DNA of 64,000 nt from Lachnospiraceae bacterium (GTDB lineage Bacteria; Bacillota; Clostridia; Lachnospirales; Lachnospiraceae), in contig VSNQ01000005.1 of assembly GCA_009774395.1 (NCBI GenBank), positions 1-64,000 of the forward strand, read 5' to 3'. How positions within the stretch are numbered: the stretch's first letter is position 1; each line of letters opens with the position of its first letter. Positions 25,917 through 35,571 of the stretch are shown here, piece after piece. The notes beneath the pieces are model-generated. The model worked only from the letters and a program-made list of their open reading frames with translations, had not been told where the DNA came from and did not search any database. A program made the position numbers and the translations under genes.

Positions 25917-25956
25917 TTTCTTTTCCTATATTAAAGACTGGAACCGGGTGGCGCAA

Positions 25957-25983
25957 CTGGACGGCAAATCTTTTGCCGTCCAG
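25957..25983. repeat. Perfect 12-base hairpin CTGGACGGCAAA / TTTGCCGTCCAG
   Basis: Three-base loop. Located between the double GT4 gene and the next GT4. The CGGCAAA-x-TTTGCCG core recurs at 14044-14063, 14929-14950 and 61060-61086. Confidence 0.55.
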
Positions 25984-26027
25984 TATATATGAAGCGTCAA
26001 ACACAATCCCACTCCAGTCCCATCACA

Positions 26028-28334
26028 TTATTGTATCATATTTAACAGTTTCTGCAAATAGGTTTCCACGCTAAATGCTTCTGCACGCTCTGCCGCCATT
26101 TTACTGTACTTTTGGTACAGTTCTGTATTGGATAACAAGGCTTCCAACTGTTGCGCAAAAATATGTTCCTCCGCCGTAAAATGCTCTGGCGACAAATCTT
26201 TTGTACCAGTAAAAATCGGCGTTAATATCCCGTAATCCGCATAATATACTTGATCCTGACAACTGCACGCTTGATAATCCTTATGCAAAATTTCCGCAGG
26301 CCCCGTCTTGCAGTTTACACTGACACACGGCACATGACACGCCATTGCCTCAATTAACGCATTGGGAAAGCCCTCGCTGTCCGAAGTCAGCGCATACACA
26401 TCAGAACGCACAAGAAACGGGAACGGATTTTTTTGTACCCCTGTAAATAAAATATCCTGATCGATACTAAGCTTCCTTGCAAGCTCCCGATATTCAATAT
26501 AGCTGCCCTCGCCAATAATCATAAGCTTTAAATCTGGCAGTTTCTTTTTGACAAGGAAAAAGCTTTTGATTAAATGCCAAAATCCTTTGACATCGTCTTC
26601 CCTTCCCATTGACGCCACAACTTTGCCGGCACGGTCAAAAAATGCCTGAAATTCCTTTGGCAGTTCCTGCTTGGAAAGCATTCTAATTTCCTCTAAATCG
26701 CAGGGATTATACAGCGTTTCCTGACGCTTCGGCGAAAAGCGCGCCGCAATTTCCTGCTCTAGCACTTTTGTACAATTTACAATACAGTCTGCCCTTTTGC
26801 AGACTAGTTTCATAATTCCCTTATCTAACAGTGCTCCATAACCGCGGATTCCTGCCCATACGTTTTCGTGATGCTTTGAAAGAACATTAACAATATTTGC
26901 GCTTGGTCCAAAGCTGTAACAGATTTCAATCCCCAGCTTTTTCTTCAGCCTACGCACCCTCCTTGTACGTTTGAAAATATTTAAAATTTTCCCAACAATA
27001 CCTGAAACAGCGTGCAGATTTAAGTCTATAAAATCCACACCGGACACATCATAAATCATATCCTGCGCGCTGAAAATCACCAAATGTACTTCATGGATAT
27101 TATTCAGCAATTTTGCAGTCATTGCACAGATCCGTTCATGACCTCCCTGATACAACATTGGAACAATCAGCATTATTTTTTTCTTGTTGTGTTGCTGTAT
27201 CGACAGATTTTTGCCTGACTGATAAAATTTTGTCATAGCCACTGCCTGCTGCCTGACATCAAAACCTTTTTTTGTAATTTCTGCACTGGTGTCCCTTCTG
27301 TCCATTGCATCCTTTGCGCTTTTCTGGATTTCCTGCGCCCAGAGAACAGCTGGTTCTTCAATGCTGCGGTAAACGGCTAAATCCGTAACTGCCGCCTCCC
27401 TTGTCACTTTATCCGATACCAGACAGTGCAGCCCACAAGCCTGCGCCTCCACCACGCTCCCCGGCAGTCCCTCAAAAATAGACGGGAACACAAAATAATC
27501 AAATGCTGGATAATACTGTTCTACATTGTAGCGATTTCCCAGAAACAACACACGATCCGCAATGCCAAGTTCTTCTGCCTGTCGGTGTACCGCCTGCTCT
27601 AACTCTCCGCTTCCGATCAGAATCAGTGCTGCATCCTGCCTCAGTTTGCACAATGCCGCAAATACCTCCAGCAAATAAGCATGATTTTTCATAAATCCAA
27701 AACGCCCTACATGGCCAATTACAAATTTATCGTCCAATTTTAACTCTCTGCGCACCGCATCCCGCACCGTCTGCCGAAAGCGAAAACGTGCCGTGTCAAC
27801 CGCATTAGGAATTACTTGAACTTTTCCTTTCTCAACACACTTTCTACCAAACACAGCAACTGCCGCCTCCTGTGAACAGGCAAAACACCAATCTGCCTTT
27901 TTGACAAGTGACCGCCGCAGCAGCTTTGTCACAATTCCTTTGATGCCCTTATCCACGCCTGCGCTTCTTGCATGAGCGATGGTACTAGGAATCCCAGCCT
28001 TTTTTGCAATCGGAAGATAAATGGAAGCCGTGCTTGTCATATGCCCGTGAACCGCCGCAAATGCGTGATGCTTGGCAAAAAAGTCTTTGACTGCCTTGCG
28101 GTAAGAGAGTAAATTTATCCCACGAAAACGCGGCACATGATAAACTGTCCCACCAAGCGCGCAGATTTCCTTCTGATAATGCCCCTCTTTCTGAGTATGG
28201 ACAAGAAAATCAAACTGTACCTGCGTTTTGTCGATACAGCGGTATAATTCCATAATCCGGCTTTCTGCGCCGCCTAAATTTGTTGTACCGAGCACATGCA
28301 GCACGCGGATTGGTTGTGTTTGCTGTTTGTTCAT
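26028..28334 (-). CDS. Fused double GT4 glycosyltransferase
   Basis: 768 residues containing two complete GT4 modules. The first (about 1-390) begins VLHVLGTTNLGGAESRIMEL and has IFEGLPGSVVEAQACGLHC; the second (about 395-768) begins KKIMLIVPMLYQGGHERICAM and has DSEGFPNALIEAMACHVPC. Both keep the E-x7-E motif, so both may be active and add two successive sugars. The short Gln/Lys-rich joint (QQHNKKK) looks like the remains of a former gene boundary. It overlaps the upstream DUF2334 gene by 4 bases. Confidence 0.9.
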   Translation of the reverse strand: MNKQQTQPIRVLHVLGTTNLGGAESRIMELYRCIDKTQVQFDFLVHTQKEGHYQKEICALGGTVYHVPRFRGINLLSYRKAVKDFFAKHHAFAAVHGHMTSTASIYLPIAKKAGIPSTIAHARSAGVDKGIKGIVTKLLRRSLVKKADWCFACSQEAAVAVFGRKCVEKGKVQVIPNAVDTARFRFRQTVRDAVRRELKLDDKFVIGHVGRFGFMKNHAYLLEVFAALCKLRQDAALILIGSGELEQAVHRQAEELGIADRVLFLGNRYNVEQYYPAFDYFVFPSIFEGLPGSVVEAQACGLHCLVSDKVTREAAVTDLAVYRSIEEPAVLWAQEIQKSAKDAMDRRDTSAEITKKGFDVRQQAVAMTKFYQSGKNLSIQQHNKKKIMLIVPMLYQGGHERICAMTAKLLNNIHEVHLVIFSAQDMIYDVSGVDFIDLNLHAVSGIVGKILNIFKRTRRVRRLKKKLGIEICYSFGPSANIVNVLSKHHENVWAGIRGYGALLDKGIMKLVCKRADCIVNCTKVLEQEIAARFSPKRQETLYNPCDLEEIRMLSKQELPKEFQAFFDRAGKVVASMGREDDVKGFWHLIKSFFLVKKKLPDLKLMIIGEGSYIEYRELARKLSIDQDILFTGVQKNPFPFLVRSDVYALTSDSEGFPNALIEAMACHVPCVSVNCKTGPAEILHKDYQACSCQDQVYYADYGILTPIFTGTKDLSPEHFTAEEHIFAQQLEALLSNTELYQKYSKMAAERAEAFSVETYLQKLLNMIQ

Positions 28335-29194
28335 TTCTGCTCCTGTCTTATATTGTTATGTTTTGAATGCATGATGCAATATTGTACGAGTATAAATTTC
28401 GAGAGCGCCGCCAAATACTCCGCAATTCTCCTCGCCGCACCACGCTTTTTCGGCGGTACTGTCATATATTCTGTAAAAGAAATCAGCCGATCGGCATACG
28501 TTTGAAACAAACGCTCATAATATTCAAAATCGCCTGGATTCATACCATTTGCGTGCACCACAAAAGTTGTATAGCCTGACGCTTTTTTCAAGGAACTGCT
28601 TTGACGGTACGATATCGGATAAAAAGTAAATCCTCGCCATTGATACGGCATTTTCCCGAAACCGTCCGTTAATTTTGCAAAGCCAAGTTTTTTGAGCGCA
28701 CGCAGCGTATTTTTATCGTAAGAATGCGCTGGCGCCATAAAGATATCTGTATGGATACCATGTGATTGCAGCAGTTCTTTGCCCGCTTTTAACGCTTCGT
28801 ACTGCTGTTGATAAGGAATGCCGGCAAATTCAGAAAGTTTATTTAGTGGAAAGCAGCCCATTTTTTGCGTATGGTAACGGTGAATATAACCATGCTGCGC
28901 AATCTGCCAGCCCTCCTGCTGCAATTTGCGCAGATATGCCCAGAAATCCTGCGGAATATTGGAAGGCTGGTTTTCTTCCTCTGTTAAACAAAACGGCGTA
29001 GCCTTGCCCGTTGCAGATACTGCTTTATTTGGGCTGGCAGGTTCAAAATGCAGGTTTTCATCTTGATTATCGGGCACTACGCCGATTAGCGGCTTTATTT
29101 GATGCTGGTCGCATAGCCTTTTAAAACGCAAAAAATTTTCCCAATTCATATCCGGCGTGATATCATCCATCCGGATTGCGATTTTCATGCTCAT
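28331..29194 (-). CDS. DUF2334 polysaccharide deacetylase-like protein
   Basis: 287 residues with no signal peptide. The NodB-like fold is indicated by IRMDDITPDMNWENFL (metal-binding Asp pair), IAQHGYIHRYHT (His ligands) and MAPAHSYDKNTL, the DUF2334 hallmark. It would remove an acyl group from a sugar, here probably cytosolic. Coupled by a 4-base overlap to the double GT4 gene. A second ATG two codons in is equally possible as start. Confidence 0.85.
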   Translation of the reverse strand: MSMKIAIRMDDITPDMNWENFLRFKRLCDQHQIKPLIGVVPDNQDENLHFEPASPNKAVSATGKATPFCLTEEENQPSNIPQDFWAYLRKLQQEGWQIAQHGYIHRYHTQKMGCFPLNKLSEFAGIPYQQQYEALKAGKELLQSHGIHTDIFMAPAHSYDKNTLRALKKLGFAKLTDGFGKMPYQWRGFTFYPISYRQSSSLKKASGYTTFVVHANGMNPGDFEYYERLFQTYADRLISFTEYMTVPPKKRGAARRIAEYLAALSKFILVQYCIMHSKHNNIRQEQK

Positions 29195-29209
29195 TTCTTG
29201 TTTCCTAAT

Positions 29210-30184
29210 CTATAAATTCTCTCTATACCAGTCAATTGCAAGCGCAATCCCCTGCTCAAAGTTATATTCTGGTGCGTAGCCTAACAGTTCTTTTGCCTTT
29301 GTAATATCTGCATTGGAATGCTTGATATCGCCGGCGCGGTCAGGGCCAAACTGCGGCTCTACTTCTTTTCCCAGTGCTTTGCACAGATCATAATAGATAT
29401 CAATTAAATATTCCCTTCCGCCATAAGCGATATTAAACGCCTGTCCTGCTGCGTCACTGGAAGCCAGACACGCTTTCAGATTTGCCTCAATTACATTATC
29501 AATATACGTAAAGTCCCTTGATTGTTGACCATCCCCGTTAATTGTCGGTACTTCGCCGTCAAGAAGCTGCTTTATAAACTTTGGAATCACTGCTGCATAT
29601 GCGCCCTCTGGATCTTGTCTGCGCCCAAACACATTAAAATAGCGCATCCCGTAAGTGTCAAGTTGGTACAGTTTTTTATAAAGTTTTCCATATTCTTCAT
29701 TGGTGCGTTTCGTCAAAGCATAAGGAGAAAGCAGATTTCCCTCCTGCCCTTCTTTCTTAGGAAGAACGGGGTGATCGCCATACACGGATGAACTGGAAGC
29801 GTAAACAAACTTTTTCACATGATTTTGTCTTGCCGCTTCCATCATATTAAGTGTTCCCAAAATATTGTTCTGCTCATAAAATAACGGCATTTCAATGCTT
29901 CTTGGCACAGAACCCCATGCCGCTTGGTGCAGTACATAATCCACGCCGTCGCATGCCTTTATACAGGTTTCTAAATCCTTAATATCCCCTTTGATAAAAG
30001 TATAATTGGGTCTATCCATAAACATTTGTACATTTTTCTCTTTTCCTGTCGAAAGATCATCCAAGCAGCGCACTTGATATCCCATATCTGTCAGTGCCTC
30101 ACAAAGATTCGATCCAATAAATCCTGCGCCGCCAGTAACTAAAAATACACTATCCTTCTCAAATTTTAAGTTATGATATCCCAT
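29210..30184 (-). CDS. UDP-N-acetylglucosamine 4-epimerase-like SDR (WbpP/TviC-like)
   Basis: 324-residue extended SDR. NAD site TGGAGFIGSNL near residue 17, catalytic Ser in YASSSSVYGD and Tyr/Lys in SPYALTKRTNEEY. The motif wording follows WbpP-type epimerases that interconvert UDP-GlcNAc and UDP-GalNAc. Two genes upstream is a WbpO/TviB-like dehydrogenase, so together they could make UDP-GalNAcA. Substrate is inferred. Confidence 0.88.
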   Translation of the reverse strand: MGYHNLKFEKDSVFLVTGGAGFIGSNLCEALTDMGYQVRCLDDLSTGKEKNVQMFMDRPNYTFIKGDIKDLETCIKACDGVDYVLHQAAWGSVPRSIEMPLFYEQNNILGTLNMMEAARQNHVKKFVYASSSSVYGDHPVLPKKEGQEGNLLSPYALTKRTNEEYGKLYKKLYQLDTYGMRYFNVFGRRQDPEGAYAAVIPKFIKQLLDGEVPTINGDGQQSRDFTYIDNVIEANLKACLASSDAAGQAFNIAYGGREYLIDIYYDLCKALGKEVEPQFGPDRAGDIKHSNADITKAKELLGYAPEYNFEQGIALAIDWYRENL

Positions 30185-30316
30185 TTTCCTGTCCTTTCCT
30201 ACTTAAAAATGTTAAAAATGCACTGTTAATATTCACGAAATATATAAAATGCGCGAAATATCATCTATTTCAAAACACGCGAAATATCCCCGCCGGCATA
30301 CTATAATTTTGTATGT

Positions 30317-30408
30317 TATACTCACAAGTGGTCAAATTTACCACATATTCACAATGCTTTCCGCTCATGCGTCGGGTGCTTTGGCAAATTTTAGTGACCA
30401 TGAGTATA
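30317..30408. repeat. Imperfect intergenic palindrome
   Basis: TATACTCA-TGGTCA-AATTT pairs with AAATTT-TGACCA-TGAGTATA across about 60 bases, just downstream of the membrane protein gene. Confidence 0.4.
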
Positions 30409-30422
30409 CCATTTTTTCTCTA

Positions 30423-31817
30423 TCAAGAAGCTTTACGCGATTTTACCCCAAACAGTTCCAGCAACTCCAAAAATCCCGCCATATAAAACAGCGGCAGATT
30501 ATAAATCATATATCTTGAAATACACTGGATCATCAGTGCCGTTGCGCACACATTTCCTACAATCGTCACAAGCATTACTGCCATAAACGCTGCTGCCATG
30601 CTTTCATGATCTTTCTTCCATAAAACGATTGTCAGCACTACCGCCACGATATATATCAACAAGGCATACCATGCAAGCAGCGGATGCTCATACGCAACTG
30701 TACGGATAAATCCCAATGTAATCACTGTAATATAATTCTGAATATATCGTCCCAGCACCTGTGGCATTAATGCAGACGAGAGCTGCACGGCAACGCCGTC
30801 AACTGCAATCATTAACTCCTGATAACGATCCGTATAGATGCCCCTTGTTTCACCCACATACCGCTTGGCAGGTTCGCCGAAATAGGTGAAATTCAATTCA
30901 TCATGACATTTTTCATGATATGCCGCACTATTTAGTATTCCCTTTTTCGCATACTTATAATTCATTTTGTCAGCATCAGCGGCATCATACATCTCATAAA
31001 ACAATTGCCGCAGCGCATCCTCCGCAATTGCATCGCCGTCACTGCGGTCAGCAACATACAATATATTTGCAAACGACATTGCTTTTCCCGATGCAGTTTC
31101 CACAAACAATCCCTGTTCACAATAATTATAAACACGGATCAGAACGCTTCTTGCCGCAAATGCAATAATAAACACTGCGACCGCAGCAAGAAATCCCCGT
31201 TTTGCAATATTTTCTGCCAGATCAAATGTATTTTTTCTATCCTTCACCGCATTTTTCACGGCCAGCACAAATGCCACCAGAAACCAAACGACAAAAAGCA
31301 CCATCATCTGCCCGCGAATCAGCGACAGCAGAAGAAACAATCCAATTGTTGTAAGGCTTTCCCTGCCAACCGCCTTTCCTGACCATAACATATTCATTAG
31401 ACACATCATTGCCAAAGGATACAGCGAGAACAAAATACCCTCCGTCATCAAAGCATTTGTCAATACTAAATGCGTACTTGCAAATATCGGCGTCATAATA
31501 TGCGGCACCAACAGGATTGCAGTAAACAACAGTGACACCCATACGTTCAGCCCAAAACGCTTTCTTATCCATGCGATAAAAACCGTGTTCGCAGCAATTG
31601 CAAGTATATTTTGCAATATAATAATCAGCCAGTAATGATCTTTCGGAGAAACAAAGCGTAGAACCTGAATGAGCAAGGCATAAATCGGCTCACGCATTAC
31701 CATTTGGGATTCATACTGAAATGTATCCCCCACGGATATTGGTTCTCCCGTCACCAGTAGAAAGCCAAAAAAAACTGCAAATATTATAAAAAATATTAGG
31801 TTGTGTCTGCGCGCCAT
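30423..31817 (-). CDS. Polytopic membrane protein of the glycan locus
   Basis: 464 residues with roughly ten to twelve membrane segments and one soluble section around 225-335. An early acidic motif (GEPISVGDTFQYESQ, residues 20-40) after the first membrane helix is reminiscent of GT-C glycosyltransferases, but I cannot name a family. The ATG at 31817 shares one base with the dehydrogenase stop (TAATG) and has GGAG upstream. Candidate roles are a polyprenyl-phosphate-sugar-dependent transferase or polymerase. Confidence 0.75.
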   Translation of the reverse strand: MARRHNLIFFIIFAVFFGFLLVTGEPISVGDTFQYESQMVMREPIYALLIQVLRFVSPKDHYWLIIILQNILAIAANTVFIAWIRKRFGLNVWVSLLFTAILLVPHIMTPIFASTHLVLTNALMTEGILFSLYPLAMMCLMNMLWSGKAVGRESLTTIGLFLLLSLIRGQMMVLFVVWFLVAFVLAVKNAVKDRKNTFDLAENIAKRGFLAAVAVFIIAFAARSVLIRVYNYCEQGLFVETASGKAMSFANILYVADRSDGDAIAEDALRQLFYEMYDAADADKMNYKYAKKGILNSAAYHEKCHDELNFTYFGEPAKRYVGETRGIYTDRYQELMIAVDGVAVQLSSALMPQVLGRYIQNYITVITLGFIRTVAYEHPLLAWYALLIYIVAVVLTIVLWKKDHESMAAAFMAVMLVTIVGNVCATALMIQCISRYMIYNLPLFYMAGFLELLELFGVKSRKAS

Positions 31818-33130
31818 TATAATCTCCAATAAATATATCCAGCATCTGTATACTCTTTTTTATTTAGAATGCCTTTTAAATCGGTTAACACCTTTGTTTT
31901 TCTGCCGCTGTAAAGTGCGTCAATATCTGCCATTGACAAGTTTTTGTACTTCTCATGCGCTACGGCAAGAATAACAGCATCACAATCGTGAATCTCTTTG
32001 AGCGGCGTAAAGGTAATGCCGTACAGACGTTTTGCTTCGTCTGCATCTGCATTGTCATCCGTTACCTGCGCCGTAATGCCATACTCATTTAATTCATTAT
32101 AAATGTCAATAATCTTCGTATTACGCGTATCTGGACAATTTTCTTTAAATGTAAAGCCAAGGATGGCAACCTTTGCGCTTTTAACTGGAATATCGGCTTT
32201 GATTAGATTTTTTACCAGAGTTTCTGCGACATATTTCCCCATATCATCATTGATGCGGCGGCCAGACAGAATAATCTGTGAATGATAGCCTAGTTCTTCC
32301 GCCTTATACGTAAGATAATATGGATCGACACCGATACAATGACCGCCGACAAGCCCTGGCTGGAAGTTTAGGAAATTCCATTTCGTACCTGCCGCCTCCA
32401 GCACGGATTTGGTATCAATACCCATTTTATTAAAAATAATAGAAAGTTCATTCATAAACGCAATATTAATATCACGCTGGCTGTTTTCAATTACTTTCGC
32501 CGCTTCAGCAACTTTAATCGACTCTGCGCGGTAAACGCCTGCTTCTACTACAAGGCTGTATACATTTGCAATCTCCTCCAACGTTTCTGCATCCATACCA
32601 GATACAATCTTTGTAATTGTTTCTAAACGATGTACCTTATCGCCCGGATTAATACGCTCCGGCGAATAGCCCACCTTAAAATCTACACCGCAGCGCAAGC
32701 CGGATTCCTTTTCGAGAATCGGCACACAGACATCTTCTGTCACACCGGGATAAACCGTTGACTCAAAGACCACAATAGAACCCTTTGTTAAATTTTTTCC
32801 TAAAATACGGCTTGCGCCCTCTACAGGTGTTAAGTCCGGCGTGTGATCGTTATTGACTGGTGTCGGTACTGCCACAATATGAAATTTAGCTTCCTTTAAG
32901 CGGGCAGCATCCGCAGTAAATTCTACCGTTGTATTTTTGATTACTTCATCGCCGACTTCGTTTGTCGGATCAACACCCGATTGATACAGTGCGATTTTGG
33001 ATTCGTTTAAATCAAATCCAATTACCTGTATTTTTCTTGCAAAGGCGACTGCAATCGGCATACCAACATAGCCCAGCCCCACTAATGATACTTTTTCTTT
33101 TCCATTTACAATATCCTCGTATAAACTCAT
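31817..33130 (-). CDS. Nucleotide sugar dehydrogenase (WbpO/TviB-like UDP-HexNAc 6-dehydrogenase)
   Basis: 437 residues. NAD-binding VSLVGLGYVGMPIA, conserved FESTVYPGVTE, and catalytic Cys in GLVGGHCIGVDPYYL. The wording follows the UDP-GalNAc/ManNAc dehydrogenase branch rather than UDP-glucose dehydrogenase. The ATG at 33130 follows a perfect GGAGGAG; an earlier in-frame ATG at 33145 overlaps that site. With the epimerase at 29210 it would give UDP-GalNAcA, and the AsnB-type enzyme could amidate it. Confidence 0.92.
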   Translation of the reverse strand: MSLYEDIVNGKEKVSLVGLGYVGMPIAVAFARKIQVIGFDLNESKIALYQSGVDPTNEVGDEVIKNTTVEFTADAARLKEAKFHIVAVPTPVNNDHTPDLTPVEGASRILGKNLTKGSIVVFESTVYPGVTEDVCVPILEKESGLRCGVDFKVGYSPERINPGDKVHRLETITKIVSGMDAETLEEIANVYSLVVEAGVYRAESIKVAEAAKVIENSQRDINIAFMNELSIIFNKMGIDTKSVLEAAGTKWNFLNFQPGLVGGHCIGVDPYYLTYKAEELGYHSQIILSGRRINDDMGKYVAETLVKNLIKADIPVKSAKVAILGFTFKENCPDTRNTKIIDIYNELNEYGITAQVTDDNADADEAKRLYGITFTPLKEIHDCDAVILAVAHEKYKNLSMADIDALYSGRKTKVLTDLKGILNKKEYTDAGYIYWRL

Positions 33131-33144
33131 TTTTTGCTCCTCCA

Positions 33145-34263
33145 TTATTTCACTATTTGTGCAATTGCATTTTTATATGCCTGAATTACCATATTTCTAT
33201 CAAAATTCTGCTCAACCCATGCCCTGCCTGCCACGCCCATGCTTCTACGCTCCTCGGTGGACAGTGCTAATATTTTTTCCATTGCTGCTACAAGAGCTTC
33301 TGTACTTTGCGCTGCAAACGTCAAACCGCTTACCCCCTCACAGATTGCCTCAATACACCCATTAATATCGCTGACCAGCACAGGTCTTCCGCAGGCTGCC
33401 GCCTCTAAAAGTACATTAGAAAGCCCTTCATGGTATGAGGGATGTACAATAATATGGCTTGCCGCCATCACTTCCGCTACATTATCAATATGACCTAAAT
33501 ACTTAATAATCCCTTGCTTATCTAATGCTTGAATCTGCGGCTCGTACTCATTTCTTGTTTCTTCCTCGTACTCACCAACCAGGAAAAAACGCAGTTTCGT
33601 TTTTTTTATTTTCATTATGCGCGCTGCTTCTAAGTATTCTTCAATTCCTTTATCCTTCATAATACGAATCACCGCAAGAAAGCAAATGTTCTTTCGCTCA
33701 GACGGATATTCTTCGAACGAATGCTCCTTTAAGTTTACACCGGAACCGGGAAGTATTGCATGATTGTTGACTGCAATGCCATAACGACTCATAAAATCCA
33801 GATTCCGCTTATTTTGGAAAAAGACCCTCCCTGCTTTTTGCATGGATATTTTATAAAACCTTAGCAATATCCGGCTTAATATCCCACCGTTCTCAATCGC
33901 TGTGCCAAGCCCTGTAATATTGCACAGATACGACACTTTTTTTAATGTACACGCAAGTCCTCCGTATAAATTCGGCTTAATCGTATACGTCAACACCACA
34001 TCAGGTTTTTGCTTGTCCAGCATTTTAAGATATGCCCGAAAAAGCCCAAAATCCTTAATGGGATTAATACCGCGCCGCTCAAAGGGAGTTTCTATAATAT
34101 TTATTTTTTTATCCGCTATGCCAAGAGTACGAAGCTTCTCTACATTTTCATCGGGAGGAAGCGACACGAACACTTCATGCCCCTCCTCCAGAAACGAAAG
34201 CAGTAACTCCTTGCGAAACAAATATAAACCGTTGGCATAATTTGTTAAGATTAGAACTTTCAT
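33145..34263 (-). CDS. GT4-family glycosyltransferase (CapM/WbnK-like)
   Basis: 372 residues, GT-B fold. N-terminus ILTNYANGLYLFRKELLLSF and the segment ITGLGTAIENGG are characteristic of the group often acting just after a PglC-type phosphosugar transferase, for example GalNAc or Gal transfer to lipid-linked bacillosamine. Donor site HPSYHEGLSNVLLEAAACGRP. GGAG precedes the ATG. Its position after the PglC-type gene supports action as second sugar transferase. Confidence 0.92.
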   Translation of the reverse strand: MKVLILTNYANGLYLFRKELLLSFLEEGHEVFVSLPPDENVEKLRTLGIADKKINIIETPFERRGINPIKDFGLFRAYLKMLDKQKPDVVLTYTIKPNLYGGLACTLKKVSYLCNITGLGTAIENGGILSRILLRFYKISMQKAGRVFFQNKRNLDFMSRYGIAVNNHAILPGSGVNLKEHSFEEYPSERKNICFLAVIRIMKDKGIEEYLEAARIMKIKKTKLRFFLVGEYEEETRNEYEPQIQALDKQGIIKYLGHIDNVAEVMAASHIIVHPSYHEGLSNVLLEAAACGRPVLVSDINGCIEAICEGVSGLTFAAQSTEALVAAMEKILALSTEERRSMGVAGRAWVEQNFDRNMVIQAYKNAIAQIVK

Positions 34264-34324
34264 TGTATTTCTCCAAACCGCTGTATAAATGATGCGTTAT
34301 TGATTGACAGGGCCTTCGTATCAT

Positions 34325-35332
34325 TTATATTTTCACCATATTTTTATTAATTTCTGACAGGGATTTAATTACAACACTGTCGTACATCATCATTACTACA
34401 TCCTCTTGGTAATCCCCGATATGCACAGCGTTTTCTCTTTTCTGCTGTACATTTTCATAAATATAGCTGGGGAAATCAACTCCCACACCATACGCATGAA
34501 GGTATGCACCGCCAAACCGTGGATTAATCTCAGAGAGATAATACTGCCCATTGCGGTAAAACAAGTCCATATCCAACGGCCCATTAAATGCAAATACTAA
34601 GAGCGCCTCTTCTATAAAGGAAAACAGCGCATCATCCCGAAACGAGATGGTTTTATTAGCACCGCCAATCGTCGTCGAAATTTTTTTCTTTGTAAAAATT
34701 GCAACTGGTTTATGACTGATTGTATCGACATAAATATCCGCATCCATATCCTCTCCGTCCATAAATTCTTGTATAATCATTGAAGGATCGGAAACGGTTA
34801 TCTCCTCTAACATTTCAAAGGTATCTACGCGCCTTGCGCCAACGCTGCCACTTCCTGTTCTCGGCTTTACAAATACCGGAAACGCTATTTCACCTCTATG
34901 ATAAGCCTGCTGAAATGCCGCAAAAGTGTCATAGGTCTTAATCGTTGGAATCCCTTTTTTTGTAAGGTACTCCGCCATTTTATACTTGTCAAAGCAAAGT
35001 GCTGCAGTATCCGAATAAGGCGCAAGCACCGTAATACCAAGCGCCTCAAATGCCTCTCTATTCTCCGCTAAAATGGCAATCTCCGGATCAATTAGTGTTG
35101 TAATTGCATGAATATCTTCCCGTCTGCATATCTCTAAAATTGTCGGAATATATGTTTTATCATGAATCAACGGCACCTGATAGCTAACATCCGCAAACGC
35201 CAGCGCAGGCGCATAGGGACTGTTATCGGTTACTACCAACTTTACTTTATCCCCAAGAGATTTGCGGAAATCCTTTAACAGCTCGCATCTTCTCCCTACA
35301 CTGCAAAATAATATGTTTAACACCCCATCCAT
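34325..35332 (-). CDS. ATP-grasp ligase next to a bacillosamine-type module
   Basis: 335 residues with a carbamoyl-phosphate-synthase-like ATP-grasp fold: pre-ATP domain NILFCSVGRRCELLKDF, ATP-binding FPVFVKPRTGSGSVGAR and metal-binding LSEINPRFGGAYLH. Such enzymes ligate a carboxylate to an amine through an acyl phosphate. Located directly after the PglC-type gene where an acetyltransferase (PglD) would be expected, it may acylate the 4-amino sugar with an amino acid. That role is a hypothesis. The ATG at 35332 follows AAAGGG; a TTG three codons earlier is too close to it. Confidence 0.85.
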   Translation of the reverse strand: MDGVLNILFCSVGRRCELLKDFRKSLGDKVKLVVTDNSPYAPALAFADVSYQVPLIHDKTYIPTILEICRREDIHAITTLIDPEIAILAENREAFEALGITVLAPYSDTAALCFDKYKMAEYLTKKGIPTIKTYDTFAAFQQAYHRGEIAFPVFVKPRTGSGSVGARRVDTFEMLEEITVSDPSMIIQEFMDGEDMDADIYVDTISHKPVAIFTKKKISTTIGGANKTISFRDDALFSFIEEALLVFAFNGPLDMDLFYRNGQYYLSEINPRFGGAYLHAYGVGVDFPSYIYENVQQKRENAVHIGDYQEDVVMMMYDSVVIKSLSEINKNMVKI

Positions 35333-35397
35333 CTTAACCAAACCCTTTCATTGTTATAACCGCATGGCAAAAAGATTTCCCACTTCTCCAGCTTTAT

Positions 35398-35571
35398 GCC
35401 TAGAAGGCTTTTATTTTTCTTCGCCGCCTTCCCGTTCCTCTAGCTTTGTTCCCTGAAAAGCTTTTATTTTTCTTCGCTACGTTTCCGCTCTTCTGGTTTT
35501 GTTCCCTGAAAAGCTTTTATTTTTCTTCGCTATGTTTCCGCTCTTCTGGTTTTGTTCCCTGAAAAGCTTCC
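35398..35571. repeat. Three tandem 53-base copies of the 3' end of the PglC-type gene
   Basis: Units start at 35504, 35451 and about 35398, with a partial unit at 35557-35571. The copy inside the gene encodes its last residues (from EAFQGT to the stop); the two units beyond are near-identical and diverged. The unit length is not a multiple of three. Confidence 0.8.
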
